This document shows, piece by piece, positions 1-9,047 of a stretch of 64,000 nucleotides of DNA. Under the pieces are notes generated by a model. That model did not search any database, had not been told where the DNA came from, and saw only the letters and a list, made by a program, of their open reading frames with translations. Position numbers and translations under genes: made by a program. This stretch comes from Pontibacter aydingkolensis (GTDB taxonomy: Bacteria > Bacteroidota > Bacteroidia > Cytophagales > Hymenobacteraceae), in assembly GCF_019443125.1 (NCBI RefSeq), contig NZ_JAHYXK010000010.1:62001-126000 (forward strand). The letters are read 5' to 3'. Position 1 is the first letter of the stretch. Each line of letters opens with the position of its first letter.

Positions 1-181
1 TACTGGAGTGCAAGAAGATGCCCAGGCAGAAGGCGGCTTTGCGCATAGCGGAGACTTTATGCTGGTAGACCAGAACCGTCACATACGCGGCCATTACCAC
101 GGCACAGAGCAGGAAGATGTAGACAGGCTGATGAAAGACATGGAGGTACTGCTGAAAGAAAAGCAAAATGGCCAGAAATAG
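1..181 (+). CDS. SCO1/SenC family protein, C-terminal fragment (5' end outside window)
   Basis: Only the last 59 codons are present, read from base 2 to the TAG at 179-181. The fragment contains FAHSGDFMLVDQ and IRGHYHGT, which match the end of the SCO1/SenC thioredoxin fold: the conserved His that binds copper with the CxxxC pair, then the final beta strands. SCO proteins deliver copper to, or reduce, the CuA site of cytochrome c oxidase at the outer face of the inner membrane. The stop overlaps the start of the cytochrome c gene by 14 bp, so the two are probably co-transcribed. The identification rests on a short segment, but the family pattern is clear. Confidence 0.75.
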   Translation, partial: TGVQEDAQAEGGFAHSGDFMLVDQNRHIRGHYHGTEQEDVDRLMKDMEVLLKEKQNGQK

Positions 182-578
182 ACTTATGGCAGTAGCACTG
201 GGAGGCTTGGTTCTAACAACCCTTACCCAGTGCTTCACTAATAAGAAAAACGAAGGCCAGCGCCTGTACGAAACCAACTGCCAGAGCTGCCACATGGAAG
301 ACGGCAGCGGCCTGCGTGGTGTTATACCACCCATTTCCGGCGCAGATTACCTGGAACAGCACCGCGACGAGCTGGCCTGCCTCATCCGGCATGGTATAGA
401 CGGCCCGATAACCGTAAACGGGATAGAATATAACAAACCAATGCCCGGCGTAGACCTGCGTGAAGACCAGATCACGAACCTGCTAAACTACATCCAAACC
501 AACTTCGGCAACAACAACGCGCGCTATACCATGCCGGAAGTAGAGAAACAGTTGGAGACTTGCCCGCCGCACAGGTAG
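168..578 (+). CDS. Small monoheme cytochrome c, membrane-exported
   Basis: This 136-residue protein starts with a basic, hydrophobic export segment (residues 1-21). Cys22 follows LTQ, a poor lipobox, so lipidation is uncertain. Heme attachment is CQSCH at 38-42, and Met92 in KPMPG is the likely sixth iron ligand. The fold is a class I cytochrome c of about 100 residues, typical of electron carriers acting between the inner membrane and periplasmic oxidases. The gene overlaps the upstream SCO1/SenC gene, fitting a role in respiratory electron transfer or cytochrome oxidase maturation. The exact redox partner cannot be inferred. Confidence 0.85.
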   Translation: MARNRLMAVALGGLVLTTLTQCFTNKKNEGQRLYETNCQSCHMEDGSGLRGVIPPISGADYLEQHRDELACLIRHGIDGPITVNGIEYNKPMPGVDLREDQITNLLNYIQTNFGNNNARYTMPEVEKQLETCPPHR

Positions 579-587
579 TAATAACTT

Positions 588-617
588 CGTAGGAACAGGT
601 CGTGACCTGTTCCTACG
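588..617. repeat. Perfect 14-bp inverted repeat, 2-nt loop
   Basis: The arms at 588-601 and 604-617 are exact reverse complements (CGTAGGAACAGGTC and its complement). There is no T-tract after the stem, so a REP-like palindrome is as likely as a terminator for the SCO/cytochrome c pair. The rest of 618-759 shows only an undefined promoter region for the response regulator. Confidence 0.7.
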
Positions 618-759
618 AGGAAATATACTCATCCCAAACTATAAACTTGTAACCTCCCCTCCCCTAATTCAGTTAAAACTGAAATTCCGCAGCAATGCAG
701 CCGCAACCTTGACAAGCGGCTGTTTATTTCATATACTTAGCCTGACATAAAATAAGACT

Positions 760-1926
760 ATGCCCAAAATTCTGATTATAGACGACGAAAGGGCCATCCG
801 GAGCACGTTAAAAGAGATTCTTGAGTTTGAGAACTATACTGTAGACGAAGCCGAGGATGGAGAAAAAGGACTACACCAACTCAGCAAGAACAAGTATGAC
901 GTAGTGCTCTGCGACATCAAAATGCCCGGCATGGATGGCATTGAAGTGCTCGAGAAAGCCATGGAGTTTACGCCTGACACCCCTTTTATTATGATATCGG
1001 CACACGGCACAATAGATACTGCCGTGGAGGCCACTAAAAAAGGCGCCTACGATTTCCTGCAAAAACCACCAGACCTTAACCGTCTGCTGGTAACAGTGCG
1101 CAATGCCCTCGATAAGTCGAACCTGGTAACGGAGACCAAGATCCTGAAGAAAAAAATCTCCAGGACCTACGAAATGGTGGGTACTTCGTCAGCGCTTAGC
1201 CGTGTAAAGCAAGCCATAGAGAAAGTAGCCCCTACCGATGCCCGCGTGCTGATTACAGGACCAAACGGTTCTGGTAAGGAGTTGGTGGCACGCGCCATAC
1301 ACGAGCACAGCAACCGCAGCAACGGCCCTTTAATAGAGGTAAACTGCGCCGCCATCCCAAGCGAACTAATCGAGAGCGAACTGTTCGGCCACGAAAAAGG
1401 CTCTTTTACCTCGGCTGTAAAACAGCGCATCGGTAAGTTTGAACAGGCCAATGGCGGCACTTTGTTTCTGGATGAGGTAGGCGACATGAGTTTATCGGCA
1501 CAGGCCAAAGTACTGCGTGCCCTGCAGGAGCACAGAATTACACGCGTTGGCGGTGACAAAGACATTCAGGTAGATGTGCGCGTATTGGCTGCTACAAACA
1601 AAAACCTGCTGGAGGAGATCGAAGCCAAAACTTTTCGGGAAGACTTGTATCACCGCTTAGGAGTTATACTTATACACGTACCTCCGCTAAACGAACGCCG
1701 CGAAGATATCCCTGACCTGGTGACTAAGTTCCTGAACGACATCGCCAACGATTACGGTAACAAGCCTAAAGTTATTACTGCAGACGCTTTAGAGTATTTA
1801 AAAGGGCTTGACTGGCGAGGCAACGTACGGGAACTGCGCAATGTGGTAGAAAGGCTTGTGATCATGAGCGGGCCAGAAATAACCGCTGAAGATGCTAAGG
1901 CTTATGCAAGGCCGGTAGTGACTTAA
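760..1926 (+). CDS. Sigma-54-type response regulator lacking a DNA-binding domain
   Basis: Residues 1-120 form a receiver domain with acidic D8/D9, phospho-acceptor D52 and the QKP lysine near residue 104. Residues about 140-375 form an AAA+ sigma-54 activator module with Walker A GPNGSGKE, Walker B LFLDEV and arginine finger FREDLYHRL. The sigma-54 contact loop reads GSFTSA instead of GAFTGA. The protein ends at residue 388, just after the AAA+ lid, so the Fis-type helix-turn-helix of NtrC (usually about 450-470 residues) is missing. It probably acts without a specific enhancer site, or through protein contacts, once phosphorylated. No histidine kinase gene is nearby. A terminator follows the stop. 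Confidence 0.9.
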   Translation: MPKILIIDDERAIRSTLKEILEFENYTVDEAEDGEKGLHQLSKNKYDVVLCDIKMPGMDGIEVLEKAMEFTPDTPFIMISAHGTIDTAVEATKKGAYDFLQKPPDLNRLLVTVRNALDKSNLVTETKILKKKISRTYEMVGTSSALSRVKQAIEKVAPTDARVLITGPNGSGKELVARAIHEHSNRSNGPLIEVNCAAIPSELIESELFGHEKGSFTSAVKQRIGKFEQANGGTLFLDEVGDMSLSAQAKVLRALQEHRITRVGGDKDIQVDVRVLAATNKNLLEEIEAKTFREDLYHRLGVILIHVPPLNERREDIPDLVTKFLNDIANDYGNKPKVITADALEYLKGLDWRGNVRELRNVVERLVIMSGPEITAEDAKAYARPVVT

Positions 1927-1948
1927 GTTTAAGGCTGATTTATACTTC

Positions 1949-1985
1949 AAAGCCTCTGTAACTTGTGTTGCGGAGGCTTTTGTTT
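1949..1985 (+). terminator. Rho-independent terminator after the response regulator
   Basis: Arms AAAGCCTC (1949-1956) and GAGGCTTT (1973-1980) pair perfectly around a 16-nt loop and run into TGTTTT. Confidence 0.75.
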
Positions 1986-2012
1986 TGTACATATCTTTAT
2001 AATGACTTAGTA

Positions 2013-2143
2013 TGGCGCGAGCGTCCTCGTCCCGAAGCAAGTCCGGGATCTGTGACTCGTGACTTGCTATAGTGTGGGCCTCTGGCCCAGTAGAGTCAGA
2101 GACTCTACACCACTATAAGACACGAGTCTGGAGACTCGCGCCA
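2013..2143. repeat. Nested palindromic intergenic element bounded by TGGCGCGAG
   Basis: The element begins with TGGCGCGAG at 2013 and ends with the exact complement CTCGCGCCA at 2143. Inside, TATAGTGTGG and CCACTATA are a second imperfect pair, and GTCTGGAGAC is a short palindrome. It lies between two convergent genes. Its style matches the palindromic elements near 14.2 and 58.8 kb, suggesting a dispersed REP/MITE family. The rest of the gap (2144-2316) shows nothing recognisable. Confidence 0.55.
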
Positions 2144-2316
2144 GAAAATAATTAGAATGAAAAGTCCCTGCTCTCAAAAGGGGAATTTCCACTGTTGCTT
2201 TAGCGAATATATAAGTTTCATAGCTACAGCCCTACATCGTACAGCTCACTACCTTTTCCTCTAGAATATATTTATACTTTGCTGAGTCTTCGTCACTAAT
2301 AACATAAACACTATAC

Positions 2317-3237
2317 CTATGCCGCCTGCTTTTTACCTAAACAGCAGTTTTTATACTTTTCGCCACTGCCGCAGGGGCAGGGTTCGTTGCGGCCAAGGCG
2401 TTTGCCGTAGGGGTTCAATAGTTCTCTGAAATTGAGCCGGAAGCGGCGCTTCGGGTTTTGCTTAAACACCTTGGTTAATAAAGTATAAAGCTGTGGATGC
2501 TTTTCAGCTAACTGGTCTGGTTTCTCGAAAAAATACTCGGTAACAACGGCAAAGAACTCAGCCTCGTTTGTTGCACCATAGCTGTCAATGTCAGATTTGC
2601 CCTTTTTTATACTTTGTATCTTGCGGTACATTAACTCCTGCCACGGCTGCACCAACTCTGCCGGCAGGTATGCTGCTGGTGTTCCGTCTATCTCACCGTC
2701 GGCTTGGTCCAGCATGTGGGCAAACTCGTGTATGCCAACATTTTTACGGTCAGCCATATCGTTAAAGCCGCGCTCTAAAGCCGGTTTAGACAGGGTTACG
2801 TAATGGTCGTTCTGAAAGGGGTTAACGCGCCCCAGAGTCTCTGACACAGCCTCACTATCCTGATCTTTAAATTTTTGTATGCTTCCCGGAAAAACAAACA
2901 CCTCGCCCAGTTTCTGGTACTCCCAGTCGCGGAAACCAAATATGGGAATGATGGCGCTGGCGGCAACAAGTACTTTAGTTGTATCATCTACCTCTACCTG
3001 AATGCCCGTAATGCGCTTCTCAGCCAGAAACAGCTGCAGCATTTTTTCAAAGTGTTCCCTCTCCTCATCCGTTTTCAAAGTATGGTAAAACCCAACCCTG
3101 TCTGTTAAAATTTTGCGCCACTCTGCCGGAAACTCCTGCGCCAGTACCATTTTTCGGTTGCGCTGTTTGCGCGTGGCCCATCTGTAAAAAAGCAGGCACA
3201 TGCCTGCTACCAGTAAGATAAAAACAATGTATCCCAT
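2317..3237 (-). CDS. MtfA-like zinc metallopeptidase with C-terminal SEC-C motif
   Basis: The 306-residue protein has one N-terminal membrane segment (residues 3-18), then a peptidase domain of the MtfA/M90 type. HEFAH at 170-174 gives two zinc ligands and the catalytic Glu; NEAEFFAVVTEYF downstream should supply the third ligand. The last 25 residues hold a SEC-C metal-binding motif (GRNEPCPCGSGEKYKNCC), an unusual addition to MtfA. E. coli MtfA inactivates the Mlc repressor, but Mlc is not expected here and the membrane anchor argues for a different target. The substrate is unknown. Confidence 0.85.
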   Translation of the reverse strand: MGYIVFILLVAGMCLLFYRWATRKQRNRKMVLAQEFPAEWRKILTDRVGFYHTLKTDEEREHFEKMLQLFLAEKRITGIQVEVDDTTKVLVAASAIIPIFGFRDWEYQKLGEVFVFPGSIQKFKDQDSEAVSETLGRVNPFQNDHYVTLSKPALERGFNDMADRKNVGIHEFAHMLDQADGEIDGTPAAYLPAELVQPWQELMYRKIQSIKKGKSDIDSYGATNEAEFFAVVTEYFFEKPDQLAEKHPQLYTLLTKVFKQNPKRRFRLNFRELLNPYGKRLGRNEPCPCGSGEKYKNCCLGKKQAA

Positions 3238-3513
3238 GGCAGCTTAAACGCACTTTCCGGAAGAAGGATGTTATATAATCAACGTATTTAAGCCATTGCG
3301 AGCTATTACCCAGGATTTATTAGGTTATACACACAGGTTTGTTAAATCATTAACCGGACAACGTATAAAGCGCATTTACGACACTAAACCACTGACATCC
3401 GAATACTTACCGCTCACTTTTACAAGCCAGAAAGCCTACAAAGAAAGTTACAACAATTCCTATATTGTATGCGTTTGATTTAGTAAATTTAGCTTCATTT
3501 TCTGAAAATCTAC

Positions 3514-4107
3514 ATGAGATACCTGCTAAAGTATAGTGCAGCGCTACTGTTATGCTTCGTAGCTTTGAGCTCTTGCCGAAAAGAACCCAGTTACCCGGAT
3601 GAGCCCCAGATCGAGTTTGAACGGGTAGATGTAAACTACACAACAGAGTTTGGCATTACTACTGCGAATATGACGATCGTAATCAGCTATAAAGACGGAA
3701 ACGGCGACCTTGGCTTAAATCCTCTCGTTAGCACCCCGGGTGGTTCATCAGACCCAGATAGCCAGGCCCCGTTTAACCCAGGTTCTCCGTACGAGAAAAA
3801 CTTTATCGCTGAGCTTTTTATTAAAGAGCCAGTGTTCGGCAGTGCTACTGATTCTGCTTTTGTAAGGTATCAGTTACCGGTGCAGGGCTTTGATTTTAGT
3901 GGCCGCTTCCGCAGACTTACAAATGATGAGCGTTCGGAACCCCTCGAAGGTGAGATCAGGTATTCGCTGAGCAGCATTACAAACGAGTTTTTTAAACCAG
4001 GCGACATCATAAAGTTTCAGATATTCATTTATGACCGCAACACGCCAATTCCAAACAAAAGCAATATTGTAGAGACAAGACCTATTAAGCTCACGTTTAA
4101 AGAGTAG
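3514..4107 (+). CDS. Hypothetical lipoprotein
   Basis: The 197-residue protein starts with a lipoprotein signal ending in LSSC (Cys21). The mature part is acidic, probably all-beta, and contains KDGNGDLGL, a phrase common in Bacteroidota surface lipoproteins of unknown role. It shows no catalytic motif. It is probably anchored in the outer membrane. The gene stands alone, with 276 bp of unannotated sequence (3238-3513) upstream and a bidirectional terminator downstream. No function can be assigned. Confidence 0.7.
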   Translation: MRYLLKYSAALLLCFVALSSCRKEPSYPDEPQIEFERVDVNYTTEFGITTANMTIVISYKDGNGDLGLNPLVSTPGGSSDPDSQAPFNPGSPYEKNFIAELFIKEPVFGSATDSAFVRYQLPVQGFDFSGRFRRLTNDERSEPLEGEIRYSLSSITNEFFKPGDIIKFQIFIYDRNTPIPNKSNIVETRPIKLTFKE

Positions 4108-4120
4108 TTTAGCAAAGTAT

Positions 4121-4163
4121 AAAAAGAAATGCCCGGCAAAATTGTTGCCGGGCATTTCTTTTT
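4121..4163. terminator. Bidirectional terminator
   Basis: A perfect 19-bp stem (4121-4139 and 4145-4163) has a GC-rich core GCCCGGCAA flanked by A5 and T5 tracts. It serves the convergent lipoprotein (+) and dehydrogenase (-) genes. Confidence 0.9.
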
Positions 4164-4183
4164 ATACTTCAACTTATACTTCG

Positions 4184-6592
4184 TTAGTAGATCTTTGGAT
4201 ATGCCTCAGGGTCTGCCTCGTTTAGTATCTCATAAACCGTTTCGAACACATCCTCTGCATTTGGCTTAGAGAAGTAGTCGCCATCAGATGAGTAAGGAGG
4301 ACGGTGCGCCTGCGCTGACAGGCATTGCGGTTTAGAATCCAGCCATCTCCAGGCTCCCTGCTCGTCTACTACCTGCTGCATCATGTAAGCTGTAGCGCCT
4401 CCTGGCACGTCTTCGTCAGCAAACAGTACACGGTTCGTTTTACGGATAGAGTCTGTGATTACATGTTCAATATCAAATGGCAATAGGGTTTGCACGTCTA
4501 TTACCTCTGCAGTGATACCGAATTCCTCTAGTTGTTTAGCGGCCTCCAGTACGATGCGGCACATAGAACCGTACGTAACAATGGTAATATCATCACCCTG
4601 CTTTAGTATCTCTGGTTTACCGAGTGGTACTGTAAATTCGGAAATGTTATTCGGTATACGCTCTTTCAGGCGGTAACCGTTCAGGCACTCAATAATTAAT
4701 GCTGGCTCATCTGACTTAAGTAAAGTGTTGTAGAAACCAGCTGCCTGTGTCATATCGCGCGGAACCAGCACATGCATACCCCTGATGCTGTGCAGGATCA
4801 TGCCGATTGGTGAACCTGAGTGCCAGATACCTTCCAGCCTATGGCCGCGGGTACGCACGATCAGCGGGGCTTTCTGGCCACCTTTGGTGCGGTACTGCAG
4901 GCAAGCCACGTCATCAGACAAGATTTGGATGGCGTAAAGCAAATAGTCAAGGTACTGGATTTCTGTTATTGGGCGCAGGCCGCGCAATGCAGCGCCTATA
5001 CCTTGCCCGATGATCGTACACTCACGAATACCGGTGTCAGTTACGCGTATCTCGCCATACTTTTCCTGTAAGCCGGCAAAAGCCTGGTTTACGTCGCCTA
5101 TAAACCCTACGTCTTCACCGATGGCAAATACACGCGGGTCGCGGGCAAGCATTGCATCAAAGCATGCCTGCAGCACTTCACGGCCATCAACTACAGGCGA
5201 GTTATCATCAAACTCAGGCTTTACCTCCTCTACCAGCAGCGCCGACTCGTCGGATTGGCTGAATAAGTATGAATTGAATCTATCTGAATTTTCGCCAAGT
5301 GTTTGCTCCAGCCACTCCACCAGCTCACGTTTAGCCTGGTTGCGCTCATCGCGTACGTAGCGCAGGGCACGGCGTACCGCTCTAACAGCATCGCTTCGGA
5401 TTGGGGTGCCTACCTTGCGTAGTTCCTCTGTAATAGTGGCTACTTCTGTGATGTGTTCGCTGGCAACAGCCAGGTTATCCAACAGGCGAAGCGCCTCTTC
5501 GTGGTCAGCCTTTATGTCGCTGGCAAAAGCGTTCCAGGCGTTTCCTCTGGCTATTTTAACAGCCTCTCTTGCTTCTGACTCTATATTATCCAGGTGCTCA
5601 GTGGTAGCTAAACCGCTTTCCAGTATCCACTCACGCATCTTTTTAAGGCAGTCATAATCCGCTTCCCAATCTAATCTGTCTTTAGATTTATAGCGCTCAT
5701 GAGAGCCTGATGTAGAGTGGCCCTGTGGCTGTGTTAGCTCTTCTACGTGTACCAGCACCGGCACGTGCTGTTCACGGCAAACGCGTACGGCTGCCTCATA
5801 TGTTTCGCAAAGGGCGGCATAGTCCCACCCTTTTACTTTAAATATCTCGTAGCCCTGCTCTCCTTCAGCGTTGCGCTGGAAACCGGCTAAAATCTCAGAG
5901 ATGCTTCCTTTCGTGGTTTGGTACTCAGCTGGCACCGAAATACCGTAGCCATCGTCCCAAACCGACACCAGCATTGGCACCTGTAGTACACCACCGGCGT
6001 TTATAGCCTCGAAGAACATGCCTTCGGAAGTAGACGCGTTACCAATAGTACCAAAAGCCACCTCGTTGCCATTTACCGAGAAGTTATTATTGTTCTGCAG
6101 TTCCGGGTTCTGGCGGTACAGTTTAGAGGCATAGGCCAAGCCTACCAGGCGTGGCATTTGTGAGGCTGTTGGCGAGATATCAGAACTTGAATTTTTGGTC
6201 TCAGTCAGGTTCTTCCATTTGCCTTCGTCGTCGAGTAAGCGTGTACCGAAGTGGCCATTCATGGCACGGCCTGCCGTAGATGGCTCGGCCTCTACATTAG
6301 TATGGGCATATAACTGGGCAAAATATTGCTGCAGCGTTAACTCACCTATGGCAAACATAAAGGTCTGGTCGCGGTAATAGCCCGAACGGAAATCACCGTT
6401 CTGGAAGAACTTTGCCATAGCCAGTTGCGCCACCTCTTTGCCATCCCCGAATATCCCGAACTTGGCCTTGCCCATGAAAACTTCCTTTCGGCCTGCCAGG
6501 CTGGCCTGTCGGCTTTCCCACGCAATACGATAATCGTTAAGTATTTCTTCAGCTGTTAGTCTTTGAGTTATAGATGCTTCAGCAGTTTGCAT
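4184..6592 (-). CDS. Fused E1 alpha-beta thiamine-dependent 2-oxoacid dehydrogenase
   Basis: The 802-residue protein combines both E1 subunits. Residues about 20-400 are E1 alpha, with the thiamine diphosphate region FGTIGNASTSEG and DDGYGISVP. Residues about 465-802 are E1 beta, recognised by AIGEDVGFIGDV and DTGIRECTIIGQGIG. It should decarboxylate a 2-oxo acid (branched-chain oxo acids or pyruvate) and pass the acyl group to a lipoyl E2. The fused form is common in Bacteroidota. E2 and E3 genes are not nearby. The substrate cannot be decided from sequence. The promoter region is shared with the divergent DUF1573 gene. Confidence 0.88.
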   Translation of the reverse strand: MQTAEASITQRLTAEEILNDYRIAWESRQASLAGRKEVFMGKAKFGIFGDGKEVAQLAMAKFFQNGDFRSGYYRDQTFMFAIGELTLQQYFAQLYAHTNVEAEPSTAGRAMNGHFGTRLLDDEGKWKNLTETKNSSSDISPTASQMPRLVGLAYASKLYRQNPELQNNNNFSVNGNEVAFGTIGNASTSEGMFFEAINAGGVLQVPMLVSVWDDGYGISVPAEYQTTKGSISEILAGFQRNAEGEQGYEIFKVKGWDYAALCETYEAAVRVCREQHVPVLVHVEELTQPQGHSTSGSHERYKSKDRLDWEADYDCLKKMREWILESGLATTEHLDNIESEAREAVKIARGNAWNAFASDIKADHEEALRLLDNLAVASEHITEVATITEELRKVGTPIRSDAVRAVRRALRYVRDERNQAKRELVEWLEQTLGENSDRFNSYLFSQSDESALLVEEVKPEFDDNSPVVDGREVLQACFDAMLARDPRVFAIGEDVGFIGDVNQAFAGLQEKYGEIRVTDTGIRECTIIGQGIGAALRGLRPITEIQYLDYLLYAIQILSDDVACLQYRTKGGQKAPLIVRTRGHRLEGIWHSGSPIGMILHSIRGMHVLVPRDMTQAAGFYNTLLKSDEPALIIECLNGYRLKERIPNNISEFTVPLGKPEILKQGDDITIVTYGSMCRIVLEAAKQLEEFGITAEVIDVQTLLPFDIEHVITDSIRKTNRVLFADEDVPGGATAYMMQQVVDEQGAWRWLDSKPQCLSAQAHRPPYSSDGDYFSKPNAEDVFETVYEILNEADPEAYPKIY

Positions 6593-6722
6593 GTTTTCTC
6601 TTTTAAACCAAATGAATTTGTTTCAGTCAAAAGTACAGAAGATTCGCCTAAATTCAAATTAGGGGCGATTCTGCAGTAAATTGGCACAATAGTGGCACTG
6701 CAATTTTTGAAAAAATATTTCA

Positions 6723-6730
6723 TATATTTG
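6723..6730 (+). promoter_or_regulatory. -7 promoter element TATATTTG of the DUF1573 gene
   Basis: An exact match to the Bacteroidota TAnnTTTG -7 element lies 56 bp before the start codon. A TTTG at 6706-6709 is the nearest -33 candidate but is too close for the usual spacing. Confidence 0.55.
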
Positions 6731-6785
6731 CTTTGATTGGGCGTAACCAGATATTTTTTACTAAATTTTTGCTTTCTTTAAGCAT

Positions 6786-7568
6786 ATGAAAAGAAATCTT
6801 TACTTATTATTGCTACTTTGCTTTATATTTGTTGCTGGCTCAGCCAGTGCGCAGGGTGAGTTAAAGTTTGAGAAAGAAACGCACGATTTCGGTACAATTG
6901 CCGAAGGCACACAGGCTGCTTACGAGTTTAAGGTTAAAAATGTAGGCAACCAACCGGTAATTATTTCTGCGGTTCAGCCATCTTGCGGCTGCACCACCCC
7001 AGACTGGACTAAAGAGCCTATTCTGCCGGGCAAAACTGGCACGATAAAAGCGATGTATAACAGTACGGGCCGGCCGGGCCCATTTCATAAGTCCATTACT
7101 ATTACGTCTAATGCGGCAACTCCTAACCAGGTTTTGTACATTAAAGGCGAGGTTGGACCAAAAGATTTGAAAACTAGCTACACGCCGGAACAAAAAGCAA
7201 TGTCGCCGCGTTTGGCAGTTGGAAGTACCAATTACAACTTCGGCAAACTTGAAAAAGGCCAAAAAGCTGTAGCTAAATTTACAGTAAAAAACAATGGGCG
7301 GCAGGCTCTTGTTATACAAGGTGTAAAGGTAGCTTGCAATTGTGTAAGCTTCCAGGTTTCACAGCCATCATTAAAGCCCGGACAAACGGCAACTTTGGAA
7401 CTTACCTACGTTCCGATGATGTTAAAGGAGCAAAATGAGGTAGTAACCATTATTTCTAACGATATAGTAATGCCAGACCTGAAGCTAACGCTAAAGGCAA
7501 ATGTAGTAGAGAGTCTGGCCTCAAAGAATATGTTAAGGGAGGGCAACCAGCCGGTACCTTTCAGATAG
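6786..7568 (+). CDS. Secreted protein with two DUF1573 domains
   Basis: The 260-residue protein has a signal peptide ending at ASA-Q (about residue 22). It has two tandem DUF1573 Ig-like domains, each starting with a KETHDFGTI or NYNFGKLEKG strand and containing a Cys motif (SCGCTTPDW; ACNCVSFQV). DUF1573 proteins are abundant periplasmic or surface proteins of Bacteroidota related to ASH/MSP-type beta domains; their role is not established. The gene has its own promoter and terminator. Proline- and lysine-rich linkers separate the domains. Confidence 0.85.
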   Translation: MKRNLYLLLLLCFIFVAGSASAQGELKFEKETHDFGTIAEGTQAAYEFKVKNVGNQPVIISAVQPSCGCTTPDWTKEPILPGKTGTIKAMYNSTGRPGPFHKSITITSNAATPNQVLYIKGEVGPKDLKTSYTPEQKAMSPRLAVGSTNYNFGKLEKGQKAVAKFTVKNNGRQALVIQGVKVACNCVSFQVSQPSLKPGQTATLELTYVPMMLKEQNEVVTIISNDIVMPDLKLTLKANVVESLASKNMLREGNQPVPFR

Positions 7569-7597
7569 TTTTTTTCATAGTTTTATTTTGTACTAAT

Positions 7598-7624
7598 GGC
7601 AGTGATTTTATCGCTGCCTTTTTT
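7598..7624 (+). terminator. Terminator after the DUF1573 gene
   Basis: GGCAGTGA (7598-7605) pairs with TCGCTGCC (7611-7618, one G-T pair) and is followed by six T residues. Confidence 0.8.
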
Positions 7625-7753
7625 CATTTACAAGGGTCTGGGTTTATACTTTCAACTCAAACTAAATTGCACTCTTTTAGAGCAATTCCTACCTAAAAAT
7701 CAAACACTTAACAAGCTCTTCTCTTTTGTCCTTTTATTTAAGGTAACTTGTGG

Positions 7754-7761
7754 TATATTTG
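7754..7761 (+). promoter_or_regulatory. -7 promoter element TATATTTG of ald
   Basis: A perfect TAnnTTTG lies 49 bp before the ald start codon. The nearest TTTG (7725-7728) is somewhat too far upstream for an ideal -33 element. Confidence 0.55.
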
Positions 7762-7809
7762 CGCAACTTTAACAAAAACCAACACAGTTTACTATAAATT
7801 AAGAACGAC

Positions 7810-8922
7810 ATGATTATTGGTGTTCCTAAGGAAATTAAGAATAACGAGAACCGCGTAGGTGTTACTCCTGCTGGTGTAGTAGAACTGGTGCGCAATGGCC
7901 ACACAGTTTATGTACAGTCTACTGCCGGCGAGGGTAGCGGATTTACAGATGATATGTACGAAGGCGCTGGTGCTACAATACTTCCAACTATTGAGGATGT
8001 ATATAGTATCGCTGAGATGATCATCAAGGTAAAAGAGCCGATTGAGTCTGAATATAGCCTGATCAAGGAAGACCAGTTGTTGTTCACTTACTTCCATTTT
8101 GCTTCTTACGAGCCGCTTACGCACGCCATGATTAAGCAGAAAGCTGTTTGCCTTGCCTACGAAACTGTAGAACGAGCTGACAGAAGCTTGCCTTTGCTTG
8201 TTCCAATGTCAGAGGTTGCCGGCCGTATGTCTATCCAGGAAGGTGCTAAATACCTGGAGAAGCCGCTTAAGGGACGTGGTATACTTTTAGGTGGTGTACC
8301 GGGTGTGCGCCCTGCCAAAGTTATGATCCTGGGTGGTGGTGTAGTAGGTACAAACGCTGCTAAAATGGCTGCTGGTATGGGTGCAGATGTAACTATACTG
8401 GATACCAACCTGGCAAGACTGCGTTACCTTGATGATGTAATGCCTGCCAACGTGAACACGTTCATGTCGAACGAATACAACATTCGTGAACTGCTTTCTA
8501 CGCACGACCTGATCATTGGTGCTGTGCTTATCCCAGGCGCTAAGGCTCCTCACCTGATCACCAGAGACATGCTGAAGGATATGCGCCCAGGTACTGTGGT
8601 AGTAGACGTGGCTGTTGACCAGGGTGGCTGTATTGAAACCTGCAAGCCAACTACACACGAGAACCCTACTTACATTATTGATGATGTGGTTCACTACTGC
8701 GTGGCGAACATGCCAGGTGCTGTACCTTATACTTCTACGCTTGCGCTTACCAACGCTACCTTGCCTTACGCTATTCAGTTGGCAAACAAAGGCTGGAAGC
8801 AGGCTTGCGCAGACAGCAACGAACTGAAACTAGGCTTGAACGTGGTTCAGGGCAAAGTTGTGTACAAAGGTGTTGCAGAAGCATTTAACCTGGATTACAC
8901 ACCAGTTGAGTCTGTACTATAA
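7810..8922 (+). CDS. ald: Alanine dehydrogenase
   Basis: The 370-residue protein matches alanine dehydrogenase over its full length. The N-terminal substrate domain opens with [18 protein letters not shown] (Arg15 and the lysine near 75 bind pyruvate). The Rossmann domain carries [15 protein letters not shown], followed by [12 protein letters not shown] and VANMPGAVP. It interconverts L-alanine with pyruvate and ammonia using NAD in the cytoplasm, linking amino-acid and carbon metabolism. It is a single-gene unit with its own promoter and a strong terminator. Length and motifs are normal. Confidence 0.96.
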   Translation: MIIGVPKEIKNNENRVGVTPAGVVELVRNGHTVYVQSTAGEGSGFTDDMYEGAGATILPTIEDVYSIAEMIIKVKEPIESEYSLIKEDQLLFTYFHFASYEPLTHAMIKQKAVCLAYETVERADRSLPLLVPMSEVAGRMSIQEGAKYLEKPLKGRGILLGGVPGVRPAKVMILGGGVVGTNAAKMAAGMGADVTILDTNLARLRYLDDVMPANVNTFMSNEYNIRELLSTHDLIIGAVLIPGAKAPHLITRDMLKDMRPGTVVVDVAVDQGGCIETCKPTTHENPTYIIDDVVHYCVANMPGAVPYTSTLALTNATLPYAIQLANKGWKQACADSNELKLGLNVVQGKVVYKGVAEAFNLDYTPVESVL

Positions 8923-8943
8923 GCTTTAAGCTTTTATACTTAC

Positions 8944-8985
8944 AGAGCGCCTTTCTGACTTGTGTCGGGAAGGCGCTCTTCTTTT
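8944..8985 (+). terminator. Terminator after ald
   Basis: AGAGCGCCTT (8944-8953) pairs exactly with AAGGCGCTCT (8970-8979), followed by TCTTTT. Confidence 0.85.
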
Positions 8986-9047
8986 ATGCACGAAATTACC
9001 TTTATCTTTGTAGTTAGATTGTTACCTGTAGCGAGTAAGTTGCATTT

